A DNA stretch of 64,000 nt from an uncultured bacterium (GTDB lineage Bacteria > Margulisbacteria > Marinamargulisbacteria > SXXA01): contig CAIPHK010000021.1 in assembly GCA_903864835.1 (NCBI GenBank), forward strand, positions 104,391 to 168,390, read 5' to 3'. Under the pieces are notes generated by a model. It saw nothing but the letters and a program-made list of their open reading frames with translations, made no database searches and was not told where the DNA came from. Within the stretch, counting starts at the first letter, position 1. Every line of letters begins with the position of its first letter. Below, piece by piece: positions 36,506-44,730 of the stretch. Made by a program: the position numbers and the translations under genes.

Positions 36506-37278
36506 TGGAGATTCTCCTTGGGGGGGTAATGGGTCAGCCAGGACCATTGGGTGGCCATGGACATCCATGATTGGATTTTAGTAGAAATAGTTGTCAATTC
36601 GTCATCCGTCAACTCTTGCTCACTTAACGAATCAAATGCCTCAGACAAAGAAGTGCCCGCTTCGAAGAGTTTAAATACTCGGGTTGCTAGAGGATCTAAC
36701 GGTTCGAATGTTCCGTCGCCGTCCCATTGATAGACCATGACGGCCTGGGGCGCTTCGGGAGATGGCGTTTCGTTAACTAGGTCGTTGGCCTGAAATTGTA
36801 ATTGTAAGAGCGAGCAATGGGGCTGGAGCTTTAAAATGGTATGCTCATCAATGGCAAGAGTGGGCAAAACGGCCGATATTTCCGAGTGAAGCAATGCCCA
36901 TTCAAGTTGAGCCAGGTCACGTAGCCATGGGGATAGCTGCTGTTCGACAATAAATTGAGGGAATTGTTTCCCTAGGTAATATAACGTGAATTGAGTAGAG
37001 GGGTAGGCTGCAAGGTACGCTTCGCAGACGGTTTCCCATTCATCATCCAAGGTTCGGGCGGTGCGGGGGAAGTCATCGGTTAACGACTCCAGACATCGTG
37101 GCCAATAGTCGTCGATGTAGGTCATCAGACGGTCCGAAGACGATCGATTTTTAGCATGGGTCAATCGGAGATTGGCCTCTTTTTTGACAAATTTCCCCGA
37201 GGTAACGGCCTTGCTTAGCCAGTTTTGGATATCGACTAGTTCAGGCGGAGGTGTGAGTGTGTTGGGTGTGGGTTGCAT
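36502..37278 (-). CDS. DUF2063 (BufC-like) bufferin-maturation partner
   Basis: 258 residues from ATG 37278. The N-terminal helical domain resembles the DUF2063 (putative DNA-binding/MbnC-like) family: LVDIQNWLSKAVTSG, RLMTYIDDYWPRCLESLTDD, FPRTARTLDDEWETVCEAYL, and AYPSTQFTLYYLGKQFPQFI. The C-terminal part resembles a peptide-binding RRE-type end (PLATRVFKLFEAGTSLSEAF). In bufferin operons this protein partners the DUF692 enzyme and helps present the precursor peptide. It overlaps the DUF692 gene by 38 bases and is coupled to doxX. Confidence 0.85.
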   Translation of the reverse strand: MQPTPNTLTPPPELVDIQNWLSKAVTSGKFVKKEANLRLTHAKNRSSSDRLMTYIDDYWPRCLESLTDDFPRTARTLDDEWETVCEAYLAAYPSTQFTLYYLGKQFPQFIVEQQLSPWLRDLAQLEWALLHSEISAVLPTLAIDEHTILKLQPHCSLLQLQFQANDLVNETPSPEAPQAVMVYQWDGDGTFEPLDPLATRVFKLFEAGTSLSEAFDSLSEQELTDDELTTISTKIQSWMSMATQWSWLTHYPPKENLQ

Positions 37279-38089
37279 TAAAAATCTGTCTCGCAATATT
37301 TAATTCAATAAGAAGTTCGTCCAGCGTGGGGATGTCGTCATCGCGCTCTAAGATGAGTGGCACCTCACCAAAAATTGGGATGCTTTGGCGATAGAGATCC
37401 CAGACTGGGTCAGGTACGTTGTGATCATGTGTATCAAGAAGAAATGTCCCTTTATTCTTATGTCCAGCAATGTGATGTTGGCGGACCCGATTTGCTGGAA
37501 TTCCGAGGATGTAATCCATCGGGTCAAAGGTATGATTCACAGCGGATACGTAAATGTTATTGATATCGAGTAGGAGTCCGCAGTCGGCCTGGGTGACGAC
37601 TTCCGTTAAGAATTCCCACTCGGTCATGACGGAGTCGGTGTACTCGATATAGCTGGAGACATTTTCGAGGATCAAGGGACGTTCCATAAAGTCTTGAATG
37701 ATTCGGGCTTTTTCGGCCACGAATTTTGCGACTTCATGGGTGTAAGGCAATGGGAGCAGGTTGTGCATGTAGTGGCCTTGGTGGCGGCTCCAACACAGAT
37801 GGTCTGAAAACCACGGGGGATTCAGCGTGTCCACTAACTTTTTTAAACGGGTAAGGTAGTCCCAATCGAGTTGGTCGGAACTCCCTACAGAAAGAGAAAC
37901 CCCGTGAGGGATCACGGGGTTTCTCTTTGCAATTTCCTGAAGAGTTTCAATCGAACGTCCGCCAGTGACCATGTAGTTTTCGGAAATGATCTCTACAAAG
38001 TCGACTTTGGGTTGATTCGATAAAAAGTCGGCGTAATGACAGGGTCTAAGACCTACGCCAAACCCCTTCAGAGAATCAACTGGTTTCAT
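37241..38089 (-). CDS. DUF692 (MbnB/BufB-like) iron-dependent peptide-modifying enzyme
   Basis: 282 residues, TIM-barrel DUF692 family. Motifs: GVGLRPCHYADFL, VDFVEIISENYMVTGG, PVIPHGVSLSVGSSDQLDWD, PPWFSDHLCWSRHQGHYMH, LILENVSSYIEYTDSVMTEW and GLLLDINNIYVSAVNHTFDP, the site that supplies iron ligands. Known members (MbnB) convert Cys residues in precursor peptides to oxazolone/thioamide or thiooxazole groups. Here the substrate should be the Cys-repeat precursor 10 bases upstream. Ends in a His/Thr-rich tail. Confidence 0.92.
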   Translation of the reverse strand: MKPVDSLKGFGVGLRPCHYADFLSNQPKVDFVEIISENYMVTGGRSIETLQEIAKRNPVIPHGVSLSVGSSDQLDWDYLTRLKKLVDTLNPPWFSDHLCWSRHQGHYMHNLLPLPYTHEVAKFVAEKARIIQDFMERPLILENVSSYIEYTDSVMTEWEFLTEVVTQADCGLLLDINNIYVSAVNHTFDPMDYILGIPANRVRQHHIAGHKNKGTFLLDTHDHNVPDPVWDLYRQSIPIFGEVPLILERDDDIPTLDELLIELNIARQIFNATHTQHTHTSA

Positions 38090-38098
38090 TCGAAAAAT

Positions 38099-38401
38099 CT
38101 ATTTTTCAGCGTTTTTTGTTTCGGTAGAAGTAGACTTCGCTTTGCTTGCTTCTTTATGCTTACCGTTGGCTTTGCATTTTTCTTTGCCTTTGCAGCTGTC
38201 TTTGCTCTTGCAGCCTTCTTTGCCTTTGCATGCGTTTTTGTCTTTAGTCGCCTTAGCGTCCGCTTTGTCTGCTTTTTTTGTTACCTTTGTGGTTTTTTCA
38301 GCAGGCTTTGCTGCGTCAGTGTTTGCAAATACGGGTGCGGATGCGACAGATACGGCGACAACTCCAGCGAGTGCGGCCATAACAAATTTTGACTTGTTCA
38401 T
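38099..38401 (-). CDS. Bufferin-type precursor peptide with regular Cys repeats
   Basis: A 100-residue Lys/Ala/Thr-rich protein with a Sec signal (cleavage after PVFA27). Four Cys at 58, 64, 70 and 76 are spaced exactly six apart, each followed by Lys (CKGKEG, CKSKDS, CKGKEK, CKANG). Bufferins are Cys-modified periplasmic RiPPs thought to bind copper. The gene is directly before DUF692, DUF2063 and DoxX genes, the diagnostic set. The rest is low-complexity and I see no fold. GGAG lies 11 bases before the ATG. Confidence 0.8.
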   Translation of the reverse strand: MNKSKFVMAALAGVVAVSVASAPVFANTDAAKPAEKTTKVTKKADKADAKATKDKNACKGKEGCKSKDSCKGKEKCKANGKHKEASKAKSTSTETKNAEK

Positions 38402-38632
38402 GAGATGAAATTCTCCTTTTAATTGAGGGGCAAAGTTTTGGGACAATTTCGATTATAGCCAATGAAATACTAAAAAGGAACGGGTTGTCTGACGGTGGCG
38501 GCAGGTCTCGGAATTTGTATACATAATGGGGTCTTTTGGTGTAAACTGAGTCCTTTTTTTGTTGGACTTGCAGGTGTGCCCCTTTAGGTTGCTCCAAAAA
38601 GATAAACTACTAAACCAAATACAGGATCACGA

Positions 38633-40465
38633 ATGACATATTCACCCGTTCATACCTTTCATGTCCCAGTTATGGGGACCGCATTTACGATTGATACTCC
38701 GATTAAGGTCGCTCGTTTTGGGATTTCGTCGGTAATGTCAATTGGAGACGATGAACTGTGCGAGACGATGCGACGCCATTATTGCCAAGAATATGCGATT
38801 CCATTTGAGCCGATCAAAAAGTGGGACGAGGATTTTCGTGCCCGTCGGATTACGGCTTATTTAGACTTGGTTCACGATATTGTCACTTTGCAGGTGTCTC
38901 AATTAAAGGCGCAGACGTTTGGCGAGGGTACCGACTTATCAAAGTATTTTGAGTTGCTTCCGGATAATAGTGCGCTTCGTTCCCGATACCTAGAAATGAA
39001 AGCTGAAGCCGATTCTATAAAGCGGGCTGCGATTGAAGCTGAACTGCGGGGATCCATTGTTGCGGGATCATTGGACGTCAATATCATGACCAAAATTGAT
39101 CGTCTTAATTATTCGAAGCGTGGGGAATTACTTCCGGAGGAATTTTCCGATGCGTTGGCGGCCCTTCGGGGGTATGCCAATAGTAAATTGGAGTCGGCCA
39201 TCGTTTTTTCTGCTGGATTTAATCGACGTCTTTATGCGTACGTTGACAAATTTTCGGATTTTTTTCCAGATTCGTTGGGACGCATTAAAAAGAAGATTAT
39301 TCTTAAAGTCTCTGATTTCCGATCCTCGCTTACCCAGGGTAAGTTTTTTGCAAAAAAAGGGGTTTGGATATCTGAGCATCGAATTGAGTCCGGCCTAAAT
39401 TGTGGGGGGCATGCATTTGCCACTGATGGTTTTTTGATGGGGCCCATTTTGGATGAATTTTGTCGGAAAAAAGATGAGTTGGTTCATCAATTGATGGACA
39501 TATGCAACGGGGTTCTGACGGATCGGGGGCGCCACCCCTTTGTGGCTGTTCCCGAAACCCGAATTACCGTTCAGGGTGGGATTGGAACCCATGAAGAAGA
39601 CCAGTTCTTGTTGAATCATTTTAAGGCCGATGGAACCGGGTGGGCGACGCCGTTCCTGTTGGTTCCCGAGGTGACAACACTAGACGAGGCGACTCGTTTG
39701 GAACTGGCTGCAACAACGAGTTCAGACCTGTATTTGAGCGGTGTGAGTCCTCTGGGAGTGCCCTTCAATACGTATCGTGGGTCGGCGAGCGATAAACTCA
39801 AGCTTGCCCGTGCGTTAGAGGGGAAGCCAGGAAGCCCTTGCCCCAAAGGGTATCTCGTTTCCAATACAGAGTTTACCGGGAAGCCGATTTGTACCGCGTC
39901 AACGGTGTATCAAAAGAAGAAAATTGCCCAGCTTCAAGAGGCCCATTTGACCCCGGAACAATATCAAAAAGCGTACCAAAAAGTGATTGATAAGAGCTGC
40001 TTATGTGAAGATTTGGCGGCGGGTGCGTTGGTTCAATACGGAATTGATAACCATCGTGCACTGGCGCCAGCGGTGTGTCCGGGGCCCAACTTGGCGTATT
40101 TCTCCAAAATTTCGACTCTGACCGAAATAGTGGGGCATATCTACGGCCGGTGTAATTTATTAAATGATACCTATCGCTCCAATATGTTTATTTCGGAACT
40201 CAAAATGTATATTGATTATTTGGGTCGCCAAATTGGAGATACAGTTTTAGGAATAGTGGAGCGTAAAACGGATTATTTTCAGGAGTTTAAAGCCAATCTT
40301 GAGGATGGGATTGCGTTTTATTACCAAATGATCCCGTTTTTGGTGGATTACACCCAAGACTATCGTGACCAAATGAGTCGCGAGTTGACTATGCTTAAGG
40401 ACGAGGTAGACCTGATGGTGTTGGGCCATCCGACGTTTTTTGGGGCTCAGCCAGTCGGGGCATAA
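38633..40465 (+). CDS. Conserved protein of unknown function with Cys clusters
   Basis: 610 residues. The N-terminus (HVPVMGTAFTIDTPIKVARF, GISSVMSIGDDELCETMRRH) and a Gly-rich segment (LNCGGHAFATDGFLMGPILD) look like a well-conserved uncharacterised family that I recall from Bacteroidetes and related groups. It has a glycine-rich region near PETRITVQGGIGTHEEDQ and Cys residues in GSPCPKGYLVSNTEF, PICTAS, SCLCEDLAAGAL and APAVCPGPN, possible metal ligands. No signal peptide or membrane helix. No enzyme can be named. It is separated from the divergent bufferin operon by about 230 bases that should hold both promoters. Confidence 0.75.
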   Translation: MTYSPVHTFHVPVMGTAFTIDTPIKVARFGISSVMSIGDDELCETMRRHYCQEYAIPFEPIKKWDEDFRARRITAYLDLVHDIVTLQVSQLKAQTFGEGTDLSKYFELLPDNSALRSRYLEMKAEADSIKRAAIEAELRGSIVAGSLDVNIMTKIDRLNYSKRGELLPEEFSDALAALRGYANSKLESAIVFSAGFNRRLYAYVDKFSDFFPDSLGRIKKKIILKVSDFRSSLTQGKFFAKKGVWISEHRIESGLNCGGHAFATDGFLMGPILDEFCRKKDELVHQLMDICNGVLTDRGRHPFVAVPETRITVQGGIGTHEEDQFLLNHFKADGTGWATPFLLVPEVTTLDEATRLELAATTSSDLYLSGVSPLGVPFNTYRGSASDKLKLARALEGKPGSPCPKGYLVSNTEFTGKPICTASTVYQKKKIAQLQEAHLTPEQYQKAYQKVIDKSCLCEDLAAGALVQYGIDNHRALAPAVCPGPNLAYFSKISTLTEIVGHIYGRCNLLNDTYRSNMFISELKMYIDYLGRQIGDTVLGIVERKTDYFQEFKANLEDGIAFYYQMIPFLVDYTQDYRDQMSRELTMLKDEVDLMVLGHPTFFGAQPVGA

Positions 40466-40492
40466 ATTTTAATTTGGAAGTAGAGAGTGACG

Positions 40493-41308
40493 ATGATATC
40501 GAATTTACGTGTGGCGTCGGTCCAGTTAAATGCGAAGGCGAATAAAGCCGCGAATATTACAAATGCGAAACGATTAACGGTTCAAGCAATTGAAAAAGGA
40601 GCCCGATTTATCGTATTGCCGGAGGCCTTTAATTTTAGGGGGGACAAGGAAGTCCTTCGAGCGAATGCCGAAACTATTCCGGGTCCAAGTACCAAGGATT
40701 TTGAGGATCTCGCTAAAAATTATAATGTAACGATCTTGTTGGGAAGTGTGATTCAGGTTATCCCTGGGCAAGACAAATTATTTAATACGTCGGTCCTTAT
40801 CAATGATGATGGGGTGATTGCCGCTCAGTACAGTAAAATCCACCTATTTGATGTGGATGTGGAGCAGCAACAATTTCGGGAATCGGACACCTTCGAGCGC
40901 GGGGCCCAGCCCGTGATGGCGACGGTTGACGATGTTCCGGTGGGCTTGGGTATTTGTTATGACCTCCGGTTCCCCGAATTGTTTCGATATTATTCGGCCC
41001 ATGGGGCTAAAATAGCGTGTATTCCAAGTTCATTTACCCGACCAACTGGGCAAGCACATTGGGAAATATTGGTGAGGGCCAGAGCGATTGAAAACTTGAT
41101 TTTCGTAATTGCCCCAAACCAAGTCGGGATCGGCGGTGGTGGGGTGCCCACCTACGGGAATAGTTTGATCGTTGATCCATGGGGCCATGTCTTGGCGCGT
41201 GGCGGGGATAATTCCGAAGAAGTCTTGATCGCGGACTTGGATCTCTACGGACAACAGGTATTGCGAAATCAATTCCCCTGTCTCAATCACCGGATCGATA
41301 TTCGATGA
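40493..41308 (+). CDS. Nit1-type nitrilase-superfamily amidase
   Basis: C-N hydrolase of 271 residues. The catalytic triad is visible: Glu in FIVLPEAFNF, Lys in YSKIHLFDVD, Cys in GICYDLRFPELFR. It resembles Nit1 / deaminated glutathione amidase more than carbamoylase (HLFDVDVEQQQFRESDTFER; FTRPTGQAHWEILVRARAIE). Probably repairs deaminated glutathione or a related omega-amide. GTG 40487 is an alternative start. Its stop overlaps the gltX ATG. Confidence 0.9.
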   Translation: MISNLRVASVQLNAKANKAANITNAKRLTVQAIEKGARFIVLPEAFNFRGDKEVLRANAETIPGPSTKDFEDLAKNYNVTILLGSVIQVIPGQDKLFNTSVLINDDGVIAAQYSKIHLFDVDVEQQQFRESDTFERGAQPVMATVDDVPVGLGICYDLRFPELFRYYSAHGAKIACIPSSFTRPTGQAHWEILVRARAIENLIFVIAPNQVGIGGGGVPTYGNSLIVDPWGHVLARGGDNSEEVLIADLDLYGQQVLRNQFPCLNHRIDIR

Positions 41309-42771
41309 GCGAATCTCGACTTCGGTTCGCGCCGTCCCCAACGGGCAATTTGCATATTGGTACCTTGCGGACTGCCTTATTTAATTGGATTTATGCCAAA
41401 GCAATCGGTGCAACCTTAGTGTTACGCATCGAAGATACGGATTTGGCGCGCTCTCAAGCTGAATTTGAAACTAATATTGTTCAGGGGTTGGATTGGTTGG
41501 GATTGACGATGGACGAAGGTCCGTTTCAAGGCGGAGAGCTTGGTCCATATCGCCAAACCGAGCGCAATCAATTGGGATTTTATAAAGCCCATGCGGATCG
41601 GTTGTTGCAGTTAGGACATGCGTATCACTGCTTTTGTACCGAGGCTGACTTGGATCAAGAACGGGCCGCCGCAGAGTCCGATAAACGACCCTATGTGTAT
41701 TCGGGTCGCTGCAAGGCACTGACGTCCTCGGATGTTCAGGAAAAAATGGCCGCCCAGATTCCATTTACGGTTAAGTTTTCCATTCCAACGGGGCCAGCGG
41801 TACGGGTTAAAGACGTGATTCGGGGCGATATTGATTTTGACCGATCGCTTATTGGGGATTTTGTCTTGGTTAAATCCGATCAGACGCCGTCGTATAATTT
41901 TGCGGTGGTGGTTGATGACGGAATGATGGGGATAACCGATGTGGTCCGAGGGGAAGATCATATTTCGAATACCCCTAAGCAAATATTATTGTTTGAAGCC
42001 TTGGGATATATGGTCCCCAAATTTGCCCACTTGCCGATGATTTTGGGGCCCGATAAAAGCAAGTTGTCGAAACGCCACGGGGCGACTGGGGTGACGGAAT
42101 ATCAGGCTCAAGGATTTTTGGCAGATGCGTTATTTAACTATCTGGTGTTGCTGGGCTGGTCGTCAGCGGATGGCAAAGAACTCATGACTCGGGACGAAAT
42201 TATTAGCCGGTTTACGTTGGAGCGCGTGTCAAAATCGGGTGCGGTTTTTGATGTGACAAAGCTGCGATGGATGAATGGGCAGTATATTCGGCGGCAAACT
42301 CCCGATGAACTCTTGAATCATGTCATGCCGTATTTGTCCGACCGAGTTCGACTCGCCTTAGATGCGTTGGGCTCAGATCGGTTTCGGTCGGCGATTTATT
42401 CGATTCGGGATAATTTGGATGTGTTAACGGATTGCAACTCATTTTTGGAAGTATATGCAATGGAACCGACGTCATTTATAGCCCAGGTTCAAGCATATGG
42501 GTTCGGTGAGACCGATCGAACCGTGATTTCGTCGTTTCGTGCACATATCGTGGGTGTAACGGATTGGACAGTGGCCAGTATTGAAGCGGCGATTTCAACG
42601 GTGGTTACGGAAACGGGTTTGGGCAAGGGTAAAGTATTTAAACCGATTCGGATCGCGACATCTGGGCAGCCATCTGGGCCCCATTTGGCGGAATTGATCT
42701 GGATATTGGGGCAGTCGGTTGTCGTTCAACGAATGGCCGAAGTGGTTGGTCTGTTGGATCAAAAAATTTAG
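41305..42771 (+). CDS. gltX: Glutamyl-tRNA synthetase
   Basis: Class I aminoacyl-tRNA synthetase loading Glu on its tRNA. 488 residues: RFAPSPTGNLHIGTLRTALF (HIGH-type motif), IEDTDLARSQAEFETNIVQG, GEDHISNTPKQILLFEALGY, then KSKLSKRHGATGVTEYQAQG (KMSKS-type). The anticodon-binding helical part follows, with normal length. ATG 41305 overlaps the previous stop (ATGA). Confidence 0.97.
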   Translation: MSESRLRFAPSPTGNLHIGTLRTALFNWIYAKAIGATLVLRIEDTDLARSQAEFETNIVQGLDWLGLTMDEGPFQGGELGPYRQTERNQLGFYKAHADRLLQLGHAYHCFCTEADLDQERAAAESDKRPYVYSGRCKALTSSDVQEKMAAQIPFTVKFSIPTGPAVRVKDVIRGDIDFDRSLIGDFVLVKSDQTPSYNFAVVVDDGMMGITDVVRGEDHISNTPKQILLFEALGYMVPKFAHLPMILGPDKSKLSKRHGATGVTEYQAQGFLADALFNYLVLLGWSSADGKELMTRDEIISRFTLERVSKSGAVFDVTKLRWMNGQYIRRQTPDELLNHVMPYLSDRVRLALDALGSDRFRSAIYSIRDNLDVLTDCNSFLEVYAMEPTSFIAQVQAYGFGETDRTVISSFRAHIVGVTDWTVASIEAAISTVVTETGLGKGKVFKPIRIATSGQPSGPHLAELIWILGQSVVVQRMAEVVGLLDQKI

Positions 42772-42793
42772 AATATAGTTGGAGGAAATAGTT

Positions 42794-43858
42794 ATGTCTC
42801 AGTCACGCAAATCAGAATTTTTGAAGGATCGGGTTATTCATTTAACGATTGAGGATTTTGACGTCGTTAATATGGTCGATTCGATGGGTAAAACCGCATT
42901 TCAGGCACGTAATTTGAGCCGGGCGGCACAGATTTTTGACAAAATGTTAGCCGATAAAGACTGTGTGGTTTTTTTGACATTGGCGGGTAGTTTAATCAGT
43001 GCCGGGCTTAAAAAAATCGTTACTCAGTTAATTCAGGCCAATATGGTCGATGCCATTGTGTCGACGGGTGCGAATATTGTGGACCAAGACTTTTTTGAAG
43101 CCCTTGGGTTCTATCACTATATCGGAACCCCGTTCGTCAACGATCATGAGTTGCGTGAGTTAGCGATTGATCGAATTTACGATACCTATATCGACGAGGC
43201 GGATTTGCGTATTTGTGATGAAACAATCACTAATATCTGTAACAACCTGGAACGTCGTCCGTATTCTTCACGAGAATTTATTGTGGAAATGGGACGGTAT
43301 TTGGATTCTGATTCAAAGTTTGAACCGTTTCGGGGCGATTCGATTGTCTATAACGCGTTTAAAAAGGATGTCCCCATTTTTGTTCCTGCCTTTTCTGATT
43401 GTTCAGCCGGATTTGGATTGGTGCACCATCAGTATTTTGCCAAGGGACCGAAGCTAACGATTGATTCAGCGGCGGATTTTTTGGAAATTACGCAAATTAA
43501 ATTGGCACATCCTGACACGGGAATTTTTATGTTGGGCGGCGGGGTTCCAAAGAATTTTGTACAAGATATCGTCGTTGCGGCGGAAGTGATTCGCGATACG
43601 GAAGTAGCGATGCACAAATATGCCATTCAAATTACAGTGGCAGATGAACGGGACGGCGCATTGTCTGGATCGACGTTAAAGGAAGCGTGTTCCTGGGGGA
43701 AGGTTGATACGGTTTATGAACAAATGGTGTTTTCTGAGGCAACGATTGCGTTCCCATTAATCGCAGGATATGGCTACCACAAAAAGAACTGGGTAGGGCG
43801 CCAAGAAAAACGATTGAATCGCTTATTTGTGTCACAAGAAGCATCCGTTAGCGCATGA
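42794..43858 (+). CDS. Deoxyhypusine-synthase-like (DHS family) protein
   Basis: 354 residues from ATG 42794, with GGAGG upstream. Family marks: VVFLTLAGSLISAGLKKIVT (NAD site), DAIVSTGANIVDQDFFEALG, and GIFMLGGGVPKNFVQDIVV. Near the C-terminus YAIQITVADERDGALSGSTL leads to the SWGK motif with K303, equal to the Lys that carries the aminobutyl group in DHS. Bacteria lack eIF5A, so bacterial DHS-like enzymes often make homospermidine or act on other amines. The exact substrate is unknown. It precedes a class-IV aminotransferase (ATGA). Confidence 0.85.
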   Translation: MSQSRKSEFLKDRVIHLTIEDFDVVNMVDSMGKTAFQARNLSRAAQIFDKMLADKDCVVFLTLAGSLISAGLKKIVTQLIQANMVDAIVSTGANIVDQDFFEALGFYHYIGTPFVNDHELRELAIDRIYDTYIDEADLRICDETITNICNNLERRPYSSREFIVEMGRYLDSDSKFEPFRGDSIVYNAFKKDVPIFVPAFSDCSAGFGLVHHQYFAKGPKLTIDSAADFLEITQIKLAHPDTGIFMLGGGVPKNFVQDIVVAAEVIRDTEVAMHKYAIQITVADERDGALSGSTLKEACSWGKVDTVYEQMVFSEATIAFPLIAGYGYHKKNWVGRQEKRLNRLFVSQEASVSA

Positions 43859-44730
43859 TTTCCTATGTAAATGGTCGCTTCGTCCCCACGGATGAGGTGG
43901 CGTTTCCATTGGTTGGGGATGCGGTTGGAACCATTCGTGGATTTCGAATTTTCACCGCATGCAAGACGGTAAATGGGGTTATCTTTCGATTGGATGATCA
44001 TATTAAGCGGTTGTGGGAATCGGCCGCTCAATTGGGGATGGAATTGCCTCATTCTCAAGAGACCTTGCGTCTCTTGGTGGCCGAGACACTTGAGAAAAAT
44101 AAGAGCGAGCCTGGTGAACGGTTAATCGAGATCTTTTATTCCGGCGGTCCAGCCGCTGCGAATGGCACATCTCCCACTGGGCCGGCCCTAGTGTATGTGG
44201 TTGTTTTTCCGCTCAAATTGCCGAGTTCGGATTGGTATGACCGTGGAATTGTGTTGGCGACATTCCCTCATCAGCGGCTGTTTCCGGAGATCAAGCTAAC
44301 ATTTTACGTTGGCGCAGTACTGGCCCATCAGACCGTGGTCAAAGATCATAATGCAGATATGCCATTATTTGTTACCGAAGGAAAAAATCCTGAAGTGCTT
44401 GAAGGCTCGACCTTTAACTTTTTTGTGGTCAAAAATGGTGAGCTGGTGACCCCCGCTGCGGATGGGCGGATTTTGAAGGGGATTACCCGGATGAGCGTGA
44501 TTGAATCGGCCGGTCGAATGGGGTTAGTGGTCAAAGAGGAATCGGTGCCGATGGATTATTCATGGGATGAAGCGTTTATTGTGTCGTCGACACGTAACAT
44601 TGTTCCAGTGGTACGGGTGGATGACAACGTGATTGGATCTGGTGTCCCCGGGGTGGTCACTCAGCGGTTGATGGGACAGTTTGCGGTGGATATGGTCATT
44701 ACGACTGTTCCCCTGGAATCGCACACCTGA
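43855..44730 (+). CDS. Class IV PLP aminotransferase / aminodeoxychorismate-lyase-like
   Basis: 291 residues. Fold-type IV: VNGRFVPTDEVAFPLVGDAV, DDHIKRLWESAAQLG, PLP Lys in PEIKLTFYVGAVLAHQ and the cofactor Glu region LEGSTFNFFVVKNGELVTPA, then ILKGITRMSVIESAG. Members include branched-chain aminotransferase (IlvE), D-amino-acid aminotransferase and PabC; the sequence does not decide among them. The start overlaps the DHS-like stop (ATGA). Its 3' end overlaps the convergent comM gene by 32 bases. Confidence 0.85.
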   Translation: MISYVNGRFVPTDEVAFPLVGDAVGTIRGFRIFTACKTVNGVIFRLDDHIKRLWESAAQLGMELPHSQETLRLLVAETLEKNKSEPGERLIEIFYSGGPAAANGTSPTGPALVYVVVFPLKLPSSDWYDRGIVLATFPHQRLFPEIKLTFYVGAVLAHQTVVKDHNADMPLFVTEGKNPEVLEGSTFNFFVVKNGELVTPAADGRILKGITRMSVIESAGRMGLVVKEESVPMDYSWDEAFIVSSTRNIVPVVRVDDNVIGSGVPGVVTQRLMGQFAVDMVITTVPLESHT

